A stretch of 64,000 bases of DNA from NCBI GenBank assembly GCA_028698995.1, contig JAQVVM010000001.1:103200-167199 (forward strand), given 5' to 3'. Shown here in pieces: positions 10,080 through 19,420 of this stretch. The notes below the pieces were generated by a model, which worked only from the letters and a program-made list of their open reading frames with translations, ran no database searches and was not told the DNA's origin. Made by a program: the position numbers and the translations under genes. Source of the DNA: Bacteroidales bacterium. GTDB taxonomy: Bacteria > Bacteroidota > Bacteroidia > Bacteroidales > PXBB01. The number at the start of each line of letters is the position of its first letter. The stretch's first letter is position 1.

Positions 10080-10959
10080 ATCATACATATTTCTTTTCAT
10101 TTTAATATTTTGTTGTTGGCATAATGAAATTTGTGCTCAGGAGATTGATGTATTTGAAGAAACTGAGTTTATTGAACAAACCTTCTTCAACACACGTGTG
10201 GCAAATAACCACTCTTCTGAAACCCTGGAAAGAGGTTATTTAGATTTTCGTCTGTCCCATCGTATGGGAAGAATCAGTAGTGGCGTTTCAGAAATGTTTG
10301 GACTGAATCAGGCTTTTTCACAGTTTGCTTTGGAATATGGCATAACCAATAATTTAATGTTTGGTGTTAACACTAATTCATCAGAAAAAATTTATTCGGG
10401 TTTCATAAAATTTAAATTTATCAAACAAAGTACTGGTAAAGTAGAAATGCCCTTAACAATGACATGGTTTTCAAATTCTGAAATTAAAACAGGTACATTA
10501 GACTATCCAAACAATCAATATTATTTCAGTTCCCGATTATTTTTTACCCATCAACTCATTATTTCCAGAAAATTCACAGATAAGATTTCATTTCAGATTT
10601 CACCAACATTGGTACATAAAAACATGGTAAAAACCAGAAATGATAATAATAATATTTTTTTGACAGGGATAGCTTTAAGGTATAAATTCAAAAGGAAAAT
10701 GGCATTTAATGCAGAATACAATTATGTTTTTCCAGGACAAATTTATTCGGATATTGATGGTCATAGACCTGTTAATTGTTTGTCAGTTGGTATTGATATT
10801 TATACGGGGAAACATAATTTTCAGCTTTTTTTTACAAATGCAGTTGCAATGAATGAAAAATCTTTTTTAACGGAAACGACTGAAAATGTTTTTAAAAAAG
10901 GGATACATTTTGGTTTTAATATTACTAGATTATTTAATATTGTAAATTATTATGAATAG
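10066..10959 (+). CDS. DUF5777-like outer-membrane beta-barrel protein
   Basis: Signal peptide; ..FFNTRVANNHSSETLERGYLDFRLSHRMGRISSG.SEMFGLNQAFSQFALEYGITNNLMFGV typical of this family; overlaps upstream gene by 14 bp. Confidence 0.75.
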   Translation: MVLNKSYIFLFILIFCCWHNEICAQEIDVFEETEFIEQTFFNTRVANNHSSETLERGYLDFRLSHRMGRISSGVSEMFGLNQAFSQFALEYGITNNLMFGVNTNSSEKIYSGFIKFKFIKQSTGKVEMPLTMTWFSNSEIKTGTLDYPNNQYYFSSRLFFTHQLIISRKFTDKISFQISPTLVHKNMVKTRNDNNNIFLTGIALRYKFKRKMAFNAEYNYVFPGQIYSDIDGHRPVNCLSVGIDIYTGKHNFQLFFTNAVAMNEKSFLTETTENVFKKGIHFGFNITRLFNIVNYYE

Positions 10960-11500
10960 AAAATTTTACCGTATAATGCAGTCACCCTTGTTATTATTGG
11001 CACTTTTATTTATTTTGAGTATTTCTTTCTCCGCTTTTATTTCAACAGAAAATACACCTGCCGGTTATACAGGATCGCCAAAGGATGATAAGGATTGTTC
11101 TTCGTGTCATAGGGCAAGACCTAAAAATGAAGAGGGTATTATTTTAAGTAATTGCTCAGGGAATTCGTACGAACCATTAAGAACATATACCCTAACTATT
11201 AAGCTTAAAGGCAATGAAAGTTCAAGGAAATTTGGTTTCCAGATAACCCCCCAGACTCCTACCGGAAAACTGCAAGGAAGATTGATTGTTACAGATGCTG
11301 AACAAACAAAACTTGCAAATGCCAAATATCTAAATCAGACGGCCAATGGTGTTGATGGAAATGGAGAAAAAACATGGTCGTTTGATTGGCAAGCACCTGC
11401 TTCAGGCTCAGGCAATGTTACTTTTTACGGCTCTTTTCTCATTGGAGGAAGACCTGAAATTGTTCTTAATTCATCATTAACCCTTACCGAAAAAAGATAA
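10952..11500 (+). CDS. Choice-of-anchor V/Reelin-like exported protein with CXXCH motif
   Basis: ENTPAGYTGSPKDDKDCSSCHRARP near the N-terminus followed by a beta-sandwich-like domain (GFQITPQTPTGKLQGRL..W.FDWQAP..GSGNVTFYGSF). Confidence 0.7.
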   Translation: MNRKFYRIMQSPLLLLALLFILSISFSAFISTENTPAGYTGSPKDDKDCSSCHRARPKNEEGIILSNCSGNSYEPLRTYTLTIKLKGNESSRKFGFQITPQTPTGKLQGRLIVTDAEQTKLANAKYLNQTANGVDGNGEKTWSFDWQAPASGSGNVTFYGSFLIGGRPEIVLNSSLTLTEKR

Positions 11501-11519
11501 TTTATTAAACTTAAATTTT

Positions 11520-12332
11520 ATGAATAAACAATTTTCTCTATTTGCAAAAATGACAATCATAATGTTCATTTTTATATTGAATTTTAATTCTAATGCCCAA
11601 ACATCAGGGAATCTGAGCTTTTCATTAACAGTAACTGAACCATCTGGGGGCTATAATAATAAAATCGTTATTGCAATCTGGCTTGAAGATTCACTTACTG
11701 GTAATTTTGTTAAAACAAAAATGCGCTATGCAGTTACAGAGGTACAATATTTAAACGTGTGGATTGCCAAATCCGGTCAAAATGTTGTTGATGCCATTAC
11801 AGGAGCCACTACACAACCTGGCCAATTTTCAATTATATGGAATGGGACAGATGTAAGTGGCAATGTGGTGCCTGATGGTCCCTATAATGTCTGGATTCAG
11901 TTCAGCGATAAAAACAGTTCAGGTCCTACTAAATTCTGCTCCTTTGTTAAAGGCCCTAATGCTATTTCCGGTCAGACATACCCAAACTCAGGGAATTTTA
12001 CCAATATGGTTTTAAGTTGGACTCCTATTACAGCATCAGTCCAATATAATTTTAACCAAAACAATCCTATATATATATATCCCAATCCGGCTCGAGATAA
12101 TATCAGTATCTCTTTTAACCTTTTGAAAGACAAACCTGTTGATATTTCCGTTTACAATATGAAAGGACAAATTGTTAAACACATTGCTAGCTTAATACAA
12201 GCTGATGCAGGCCATAATATTATGAGCTGGGATGCTACAAACGACTCTTTTCAAAAGCTTCCAAATGGCGTTTATTTTATTAGGATAAGCTGCAACGAAT
12301 TTGATAAAGTAGCCAAGATTATTCTTTTATAG
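11520..12332 (+). CDS. DUF2271/FlgD-Ig-like exported protein with T9SS C-terminal sorting domain
   Basis: VTEPSGGYNNKIVIAIWLEDSLTGNFVKT...W.ATTQPGQFSIIWNGTDVSGNVVPDGPYNVWIQFSDK; C-terminal IYIYPNPARDNISISF...GVYFIRI...KIILL. Confidence 0.75.
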   Translation: MNKQFSLFAKMTIIMFIFILNFNSNAQTSGNLSFSLTVTEPSGGYNNKIVIAIWLEDSLTGNFVKTKMRYAVTEVQYLNVWIAKSGQNVVDAITGATTQPGQFSIIWNGTDVSGNVVPDGPYNVWIQFSDKNSSGPTKFCSFVKGPNAISGQTYPNSGNFTNMVLSWTPITASVQYNFNQNNPIYIYPNPARDNISISFNLLKDKPVDISVYNMKGQIVKHIASLIQADAGHNIMSWDATNDSFQKLPNGVYFIRISCNEFDKVAKIILL

Positions 12333-12373
12333 AAAATATATAAGAACAAGTATCTTGCTTTAGTCCAAAAAAT

Positions 12374-12494
12374 GAGGCTGTATCAAAAGCTAAAAACATG
12401 TCATACTGAGCGAAGCGAAGTATCTGATTATCAAATTTATAAGATTTTTCACTGCGTTCAAAATGACAAATATGAATGCTTTTGATACAGCCTC
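12374..12494. repeat. 121 bp MITE-like/palindromic element with perfect 17 bp terminal inverted repeats
   Basis: GAGGCTGTATCAAAAGC (12374-12390) and GCTTTTGATACAGCCTC (12478-12494); inner arms TGTCAT...ATGACA; contains TGTCATACTGAGCGAAGCGAAGTATCT. Confidence 0.75.
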
Positions 12495-12497
12495 TCC

Positions 12498-12531
12498 AAA
12501 AAAAAAGTTGCCCAGGGGCAACTTTTTTTTT
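12498..12531. terminator. Bidirectional intrinsic terminator between convergent genes
   Basis: aaaaaaaagttgccc-ag-gggcaactttttttt: GC stem flanked by A and T tracts, between the ends of the 11520 (+) and 12547 (-) genes. Confidence 0.9.
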
Positions 12532-12546
12532 GAATAAAAACGCTGA

Positions 12547-14568
12547 TTATTGCATGTTATTTACTCTATTCTCAAGTTCATTTATTTTCTCTTGTTGTTG
12601 TTCAATAAGAGCTTTTAAGCTTTCGATAATCTCTTGTTGCTCTTGAATGGCTTTAATTGAAATTACAGAAATCTGAGAATAACTCAAGAGTTTTAATCCT
12701 TCGTCTGATTCTGTTACAAGCTCGGGAAACTGTTCTTCAAATTCTTGTGAAATAAAACCAATTTTCAAAGAATTTTGTAGATCATCTTTAAAAGTATATG
12801 ATGATGGTCTTAATGCCATCACTTTGCTTAATACATTTCCAAGGGGGTTAATGTTGGTCTTTAAAGACCTGTCGGAAATTGTAGAATAGACACCATCAAC
12901 ATTGGAAATATTACCTTTACCTGTTCCGTTATACTGATACCTATAACTTTTTGTTGAAGTTCCAATTCCAGTTTCCCAGTAATCTGTTGCGGTTTCATGT
13001 TCAGTTCTTATTGCTGCGTTTGCACCAGTTTGTTTGATGTGAAGACCTAAGCCAGGAGTGGTTGTATTAACACCTAAATTACCACCAACATGTACATCAT
13101 TTACAAAATATCCGGCCCAGTTTGTTGTTCCACCAGTTGCGGTTGCATAAATACCGTAGTTTGTTGCACCAGTAGCAGCAGAACCGGCTTGGAAATAACC
13201 TGCATGAACATCACCAGTACCACCTGAATAACGGTAAGCATAGGCATGAATAGCTCTGTTAGTGCCATTGGAATAGCTGTATGCATAAAACTGTCCTGCA
13301 TAATTTGAATTACCAGCAGAACCAATACCATTTTGATAAGCATAGGCAGTAATACCTCTGTTGTCTCTTGAAGCTGAGTTAGATAAAAAATAACCTGCAT
13401 AATTGTAGCCTGGGTTACCGGTGCCTGTAAAATTGGCTTCGGCATATACCCCATAAGAGCTACCAGATGTTGCAGTGTGCTTGAAATAACTACCATAGCC
13501 TGTATTTGTACCTGTATTCATATTGTTATAAATCCCATATGTATAAGCAGTATCATTGGCTATTTTTAGTCTATCTCCAATGAGTCCGATTGGTCGAAGG
13601 TAAGTGGTTTGGTTTGACCAATTTGAGCCGCCTCCACTTGGGGTTTGCCATGTAGCAGTACCATTGGCATCAGAAGTCAAAACCTTGCCTACTCCGGGTG
13701 TTCCTGCGCCAGCAAAACGTACAGTGCCGGTTGTATGAAGTTGTGCAGCTGGACTGACTGTACCAATACCTAAATTATTCTGAATATATGCATCACCTTG
13801 TCTGTTGAAAAAGGCTCTCTGAACTCCGTCAATTTCAATAGATAGCGCATACCAACCATTACCAAATGCATTTTTTAAAGACACAGGATAAGTTGATGAG
13901 CCCATTAAGATATCACCATAAACACTGAGTTTTTCGGTTGGAGTAGTCGTACCTATACCAATATTTGTATTGTTGTTGAAGAGGATGCTGTTTCCTACCC
14001 AGTTTGTACCATCATGTCTTAATGTTTGTCCGGATGTGCCTGGGATATTAATAGAGCCTGTTGGACCTGTTGGCCCTGTTGCTCCGGTAGTACCAGCTCC
14101 TGTTGGACCTGTTACACCTGTTGGACCTGTGGGGCCGGTTGCTCCGGTTGGGCCTGGTGTTCCTGAACCTCCTGAAGAAGCTGAATATAAAGCATAAGGA
14201 ACACTTAGCAGTTGTGTGGCTCCCATATCCACGTATCCTGAACCAGCATTAACTTCTATTTGAATATAATAGTTGTTTGTACCCCATGAGATAGTCGAAA
14301 AATTTCCGCTAACGACTGTACCATTACCAATATTCAAATTTACTAAGCCATACTGATTGGTTGTTGGACTGAAAGTCTCCTGATAAACAGTTGTTCCTCC
14401 TGATGAACCCTGATGAATAGAAACCCTGATTGGGGTATTCTGATTGGCGATAATATTACCTCCATTGTCACGAAGAACGGCCTGATATTTAAAACTTTGT
14501 GGGGCTTGTGCCCAGATTGATACAGCAGTTAAAACTGCAATTAAAAATGTAAATAGGATTTTTTTCAT
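12547..14568 (-). CDS. Tail fibre domain-containing protein with collagen-like repeats and C-terminal endosialidase-chaperone (S74) domain
   Basis: GPTGATGPTGPTGVTGPTGAGTTGATGPTGPTGS triplet repeats; C-terminal SDRSLKTNINPLGNVLSKVMALRPSSYTFKDD..KIGFISQEFEEQFPELV. Confidence 0.88.
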   Translation of the reverse strand: MKKILFTFLIAVLTAVSIWAQAPQSFKYQAVLRDNGGNIIANQNTPIRVSIHQGSSGGTTVYQETFSPTTNQYGLVNLNIGNGTVVSGNFSTISWGTNNYYIQIEVNAGSGYVDMGATQLLSVPYALYSASSGGSGTPGPTGATGPTGPTGVTGPTGAGTTGATGPTGPTGSINIPGTSGQTLRHDGTNWVGNSILFNNNTNIGIGTTTPTEKLSVYGDILMGSSTYPVSLKNAFGNGWYALSIEIDGVQRAFFNRQGDAYIQNNLGIGTVSPAAQLHTTGTVRFAGAGTPGVGKVLTSDANGTATWQTPSGGGSNWSNQTTYLRPIGLIGDRLKIANDTAYTYGIYNNMNTGTNTGYGSYFKHTATSGSSYGVYAEANFTGTGNPGYNYAGYFLSNSASRDNRGITAYAYQNGIGSAGNSNYAGQFYAYSYSNGTNRAIHAYAYRYSGGTGDVHAGYFQAGSAATGATNYGIYATATGGTTNWAGYFVNDVHVGGNLGVNTTTPGLGLHIKQTGANAAIRTEHETATDYWETGIGTSTKSYRYQYNGTGKGNISNVDGVYSTISDRSLKTNINPLGNVLSKVMALRPSSYTFKDDLQNSLKIGFISQEFEEQFPELVTESDEGLKLLSYSQISVISIKAIQEQQEIIESLKALIEQQQEKINELENRVNNMQ

Positions 14569-14586
14569 AAGATTAATTTTTAAATT

Positions 14587-15075
14587 TTACTTTGTTTTAA
14601 TTACTTTAAAAGTTTTTGATTGATTTGTACTACTGCTTAATACTTGTAAGTAGTATATTCCTGTTGCAAGATCATGAGCATCAAGCGTTTGTAAACCACT
14701 TACTTCTTTTTGTTGACTTACTAATCTACCAAGATCATCAAAAAGAGTGATGTTAAGCATGTCGTAACCTGCGGGTATATCAATGTTGATATACTCATTT
14801 GCGGGGTTAGGATATACGTTGATTTCTGAAAACAATTCTGGATTCTCAATGGCAACAAGTGTCAGGTTGGTTTGATGAAAACCTTGAGTAATTGTATTAC
14901 CTCCCGATGTGAATGTTTCAACAACAATCTCTCCAAGGGTGTAATCCATCTTAACATTTCCTGAGGAAGCAGAAGCTCCTGTGCTTGAAATCACTGAATT
15001 TTGAATTGTCTGACCAAAAATCATTGAACTTGAAAGAAACAACCCCATTGCTAAAAAAAAGAGTTTTTTGTTCAT
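14587..15075 (-). CDS. Small T9SS type A sorting domain-containing exported protein
   Basis: Signal peptide, MDYTLGEIVVETFTSGGNTITQGFHQTNL, CTD INVYPNPANEYINIDI...TGIYYLQVLSSSTNQSKTFKVIKTK. Confidence 0.85.
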   Translation of the reverse strand: MNKKLFFLAMGLFLSSSMIFGQTIQNSVISSTGASASSGNVKMDYTLGEIVVETFTSGGNTITQGFHQTNLTLVAIENPELFSEINVYPNPANEYINIDIPAGYDMLNITLFDDLGRLVSQQKEVSGLQTLDAHDLATGIYYLQVLSSSTNQSKTFKVIKTK

Positions 15076-15445
15076 AGATTTTGTTTTTAGATTAAAGAAA
15101 TGAATTAATATAATATTTGCAAAATTACAAATTATATTTGAAATTTTAATTTTTATGTTAATATTTTATTTGTACGTTATTGTAAACCATCTTTTATTCG
15201 AACAAAATAAGTTATTATCAAAAAATAAGAAATTGTAAATTTTAATTAATGTAGGAGTGAAAAAAATAATTTACCCATAATATTCAAAGCACCTAACTAC
15301 ACAAGATATTGATTATTAGTGTTTTAAAATCAATGTGAATGATTGTGTTTCTGTGTTATAGTGGTTAAAAAGAAGTTTTGTAATGATCTTATTAAATCAT
15401 AAGGATAAAAATGAATTTTTGAAAATGAAAGCTAAATATTTGTAG

Positions 15446-15853
15446 TTAATAACAATACTCGTCAAGTAATAATTTTGAGTCATTATAGCCCAAATTGTAA
15501 GCTTTTTCCCAGTCTGCACAGGCTTTGTCCATTTTTTCTAATAATGCATACACAATACCTCTGTTGTGATAAGCAATAGTGTAAAAATCAACAATCTCGA
15601 TGGCTTTTGTGTAATCCTCTATAGCCCCCTCGTAATCTGCAATTTTTCTTTTACTCAAAGCTCTGTTAAAATAGGCCATAGCGAAATCAGGTTGTAATTC
15701 AATAGCTTCAGTATATTCTCTAATGGCTCCTGCATAATCACCAAGTTCATCTTTTGCATTGCCTTTTAGTAATGACATTTCTGAATTTTGAGCGTATGAC
15801 TGACTACTGATGGCTGTAAGAATAATAAAAAATAAGATAAAATTGCTTTTCAT
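15446..15853 (-). CDS. Exported TPR-repeat protein
   Basis: Signal peptide plus TPR units (AKDELGDYAGAIREYTEAIELQPDFAMAYFNRALSKRKIADYEGAIEDYTKAIE). Confidence 0.85.
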   Translation of the reverse strand: MKSNFILFFIILTAISSQSYAQNSEMSLLKGNAKDELGDYAGAIREYTEAIELQPDFAMAYFNRALSKRKIADYEGAIEDYTKAIEIVDFYTIAYHNRGIVYALLEKMDKACADWEKAYNLGYNDSKLLLDEYCY

Positions 15854-16006
15854 AATGTAAATAAATTTTTGAATATTTGACAGGCATATTGAAATGATGC
15901 TGTAAAATTAATGATTTTTTAATTAATGGATGTAACATTAACATGATTAATATCGTCATAAGAACAGAAAACCCAATTTTGTTTAATTTTTTTAAAAATT
16001 TTAATT

Positions 16007-17443
16007 ATGAAAACGACAATCTTTAAATCAATAAAATTAATGATTTTTTTAATTCCCTTTTTTCAATTTTCCTTTGCATATTCTCAGGATGATTTGATTG
16101 AAAGAGAAATCCAATTAGATAACATTAAAGTCCTTAAAGTCAGTGGCCTGGCAAATATCTCACTCGAGCAAGGAACAAGTAATTCTTTATTTATCAAAAG
16201 TAGTACACAAGATTATGAAAGAATTGAACACAGCCAGAATAATGGTACATTAAACATTGATGTTTCAGGTACTGAAAGTGGCTATACAATTAAAGTTGTT
16301 TTAGTTGATCTTGATGAAATAGAAGCAGATGATGTTTCAAGAATTAAAAGCACAACAACTCTAAGAACTGGAACCCTTAAAATTGAGGCGGAAGGTACAG
16401 CAAACATTAATCTGAATCTTGAAGTTGAAGAACTGATAACCGAAATTTCGGGTGCATGTGTTCTAAAACTTTCAGGGAAAGCAAATACCCATAAAATTGA
16501 TATTTCAGGGGCTTCAAATATCAATGCGCAGACACTTGAAACCCAAAATACTGAAATTAACATTTCTGGTGCAGGAATAGCGAATCTTAATGTTACAAAT
16601 AACCTCAGCGGTTCTATAAGCGGATTTGGTAATATATTTTATGTTGAAGAACCTTCAAATGTAAATGTTGAAACCTCAGGGTTGGGTAGCGTCAGAAAAG
16701 CAGGTGCAGGAACAACTTCTCAAGAAAATTCGGATACAACCAGAATTAGAATAGGGCAAAGTGAGGTTCTTATTTTGTCGGATGAAGATGATGAAGAAAA
16801 TGGCATTGTCGAAAGAAAGAAATTTGATGGTCATTGGGGTGGTGTAGGATTAGGACTTAATCTACTTACTGACAATAATTATAAACTGGATATGCCTGTA
16901 GGTTATGGCTTTTTGGACATTAAAATGAGTAAGTCCATTGCCTTAAATTTGAATATTTATGAACAAAATTTCAACTTAGTTAAAGACAGATTTGGATTGA
17001 TTACAGGATTAGGTATTACATTTAATAATTATCATTTCTCTCAAAATATTGTTTTATTGCCTGGTCAAAATTCAGTAAGTGCAGTGCAGGATACTGTAAA
17101 TGATTTTATTAAAAACCGACTTAGGGTTGTTTATGCAACTTTGCCAATTATCTTTGAAGTTCAAACAGGAGAAAAAACGGACTTACATTTCGGTGCAGGT
17201 ATGATTATGGGGCTTAAAATAGGCTCACATACAAAACAGGAATATAAAACAGGGGATGTTAAATTCAGAGACAGAACCTATGATGATTTCAACTTGAACC
17301 CATTTAAAGCTGATGCCACAGTAGAAATTGGTTGGGGAATAATAAATCTTTATGCAAATTATTCAATCCTGCCTTTGTTCAAAACTTCGAAATCTCCTGA
17401 ACTTTATCCTCTGACATTTGGAATAAAAGTATTAGGTTGGTAG
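16007..17443 (+). CDS. DUF2807 (head GIN-like) exported protein with C-terminal barrel-like domain
   Basis: VLKVSGLANISLEQGTSNSLFIKSS...EISGACVLKLSGKANTHKIDISGASNINAQTL typical auto-adhesin/DUF2807 repeats. Confidence 0.75.
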   Translation: MKTTIFKSIKLMIFLIPFFQFSFAYSQDDLIEREIQLDNIKVLKVSGLANISLEQGTSNSLFIKSSTQDYERIEHSQNNGTLNIDVSGTESGYTIKVVLVDLDEIEADDVSRIKSTTTLRTGTLKIEAEGTANINLNLEVEELITEISGACVLKLSGKANTHKIDISGASNINAQTLETQNTEINISGAGIANLNVTNNLSGSISGFGNIFYVEEPSNVNVETSGLGSVRKAGAGTTSQENSDTTRIRIGQSEVLILSDEDDEENGIVERKKFDGHWGGVGLGLNLLTDNNYKLDMPVGYGFLDIKMSKSIALNLNIYEQNFNLVKDRFGLITGLGITFNNYHFSQNIVLLPGQNSVSAVQDTVNDFIKNRLRVVYATLPIIFEVQTGEKTDLHFGAGMIMGLKIGSHTKQEYKTGDVKFRDRTYDDFNLNPFKADATVEIGWGIINLYANYSILPLFKTSKSPELYPLTFGIKVLGW

Positions 17444-17461
17444 TTTGATTTTCAAAAAACG

Positions 17462-17493
17462 AAAAAGCCCCTGTGAGTTTTACAGGGGCTTTT
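17462..17493. terminator. Bidirectional intrinsic terminator
   Basis: aaaagcccctgt-gagttt-tacaggggctttt between convergent genes ending at 17443 (+) and 17512 (-). Confidence 0.9.
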
Positions 17494-17511
17494 CCTTTTT
17501 AAAGATTGTTT

Positions 17512-18360
17512 TTATTGCATTACCAGAGGATAAGTTTGCCCCTCGTAAATTACGTCTGCATTAGGGTCGCAGGAGCCACTGCCATAGTCAACGCGAATGG
17601 GAGACATATTATCAATATTAATGTCAATTATTCCACTTTTTATCCATTGGCAACTCAAATGAATATATAATGGGTCAATGATATCTATGGTGTAATTTTC
17701 ATTTCCGGAGCTTACACCTGCGTAACTTCCTGTTATCATATAACCATCATCATAGGGGTTTAATATGGTGGGTTCTCCTTCAATCCATTCGTGCTCTCTT
17801 TGAGAAGCCCATGTGAGAAAAGTATTATCCGGTTTGGTGATTTTTGCATTCTGCACATCTACACTATAAACAAGATTATTGCTTGCATTACGTCCATCGT
17901 TGGTAATTATTTCTGTACCTTCAACTTTGTAATTGTCAATATAATAATTATCAAAGCTTATTGTTACAACAGTACCAGGTATTTTCCATTCTCCGGTTGC
18001 ATGGATAGTAATAATTCCTCTTCTGTTACGTCCATCACTGCCAAGACAATCAGATGGTCCAAAATCAACTGTAATAAGTTTAGGCCAAGTTAAATCAAAA
18101 GGAGAGATTGTTACAGTTGGGCAACCTGATTGAACATACTGGCCACTTTTATTTTTGCTTTGTTCTTCCGCATCGGCCACTGATTTTCCTGCCTGATTAA
18201 ATACATCAGCAAAAATATTATCGGCTATTGCATTGTCTCCAATGGCTTTAAAACTTGGTTTTTTTCTGCCAAATTCACGATCTTTCATACAAGCTGTAAA
18301 TAAACTTGCTGTTAAAATGATGATGCTTAAGATTAAGCTTGTTCTTTTTAATGTTTTCAT
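17512..18360 (-). CDS. Hypothetical lipoprotein
   Basis: Signal peptide with LFTAC lipobox; no recognised domain. Confidence 0.65.
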   Translation of the reverse strand: MKTLKRTSLILSIIILTASLFTACMKDREFGRKKPSFKAIGDNAIADNIFADVFNQAGKSVADAEEQSKNKSGQYVQSGCPTVTISPFDLTWPKLITVDFGPSDCLGSDGRNRRGIITIHATGEWKIPGTVVTISFDNYYIDNYKVEGTEIITNDGRNASNNLVYSVDVQNAKITKPDNTFLTWASQREHEWIEGEPTILNPYDDGYMITGSYAGVSSGNENYTIDIIDPLYIHLSCQWIKSGIIDINIDNMSPIRVDYGSGSCDPNADVIYEGQTYPLVMQ

Positions 18361-18487
18361 GGCTTTTAGGATTTAGGGTTAGTATTTTCTTTTTTTGTAA
18401 TACACACAGAAATTGTCTTACCCTTATTCCACACTTTTTTATTTGAAGGATAAACAAATTTTAATGTAATTTTATGCTTATCAAATT

Positions 18488-19405
18488 GTGTTTCTCAATA
18501 TGAGTATTCAAATTTCAATAGTTGTTCCTCTGTATAAATGTTCGGAAAGCATTATGGGGCTTTATAACGGGCTTAATAAGATATTAAATGAACTTTCTTA
18601 CTCCTTTGAAATAATTCTCGTAGTAGATAAAAGTCCGGATAGAGATTGGCAGATAGTAAAAGAACTGGCTGAGAAAGACAAAAACCTGAAAGGTCTAAAT
18701 TTAAACATGAATTATGGACAGCATAAAGCAATTAAATGCGGTATAAATCATGCCTCAGGGGAAATTATTTTAGTGATGGATGGCGATATGCAGGACGACC
18801 CCTATAACATAAAACAACTTACTGATGAATTAGCAAAGGGATTCGATATTGTGTTTGCAATAAGAAATAAGATTGATGTTTCAAAAACCAATATTATTAA
18901 ATCCTTTTTTTATTTTTTATTAAAAAAAGTATTAAAAATTGATTTTATTGATGGCATTGGAACTTTTTGTGTTTTTTATAAAGAGTCATTGCAAAAAATC
19001 TCTGATAAAAATTATTTAGAGTTCTTACCTGGTTTGTTTTACGATAAAAGTTTGAATGCCGGTTTAATTGAAATATCAAAAAATATAAGAACACAAGGGC
19101 GTACATCTTATAGTTTTATTGCAAAATTATTATTGGGAACCGAGATATTATGCCGCTTTACAAAGCCCGTTCTGAAAAATATTGTATGTGGTTCATTAAT
19201 TTTTATTTTAGTTTCTGTTTTTTTGACGGGTTTCTGGGTCTGGCCAAATATTTTTTATTCCTTTTCATCCTTTAATCTTTTAATGGGTCTCTTTCTGCTT
19301 GTAGTTTTTTTTTCATTGTCCTTTTTTTTATATGTAATTATAAGAGTGATGAAGCGAATAAGGAACAATGATTTGATAGTTAATGAATTTATTAATCTTG
19401 TCTGA
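18488..19405 (+). CDS. Family 2 glycosyltransferase (DPM1/GtrB-like) with C-terminal TM helices; start may be 18500
   Basis: ISIVVPLYKCSESI...LVVDKSPDRDW...VMDGDMQDDP and two hydrophobic helices at the end. Confidence 0.88.
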   Translation: MFLNMSIQISIVVPLYKCSESIMGLYNGLNKILNELSYSFEIILVVDKSPDRDWQIVKELAEKDKNLKGLNLNMNYGQHKAIKCGINHASGEIILVMDGDMQDDPYNIKQLTDELAKGFDIVFAIRNKIDVSKTNIIKSFFYFLLKKVLKIDFIDGIGTFCVFYKESLQKISDKNYLEFLPGLFYDKSLNAGLIEISKNIRTQGRTSYSFIAKLLLGTEILCRFTKPVLKNIVCGSLIFILVSVFLTGFWVWPNIFYSFSSFNLLMGLFLLVVFFSLSFFLYVIIRVMKRIRNNDLIVNEFINLV

Positions 19406-19420
19406 AAATTCTTATAATTT

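Noticed and set aside
13101-13496. 131 aa minus-strand ORF inside the tail-fibre gene
   Set aside because: Alternative frame of a repetitive Gly/Tyr/Thr-rich coding region; no start context or domain.
13970-14197. Proline/valine-rich 75 aa plus-strand ORF
   Set aside because: Antisense of the collagen-like GPTG repeats in the tail-fibre gene.
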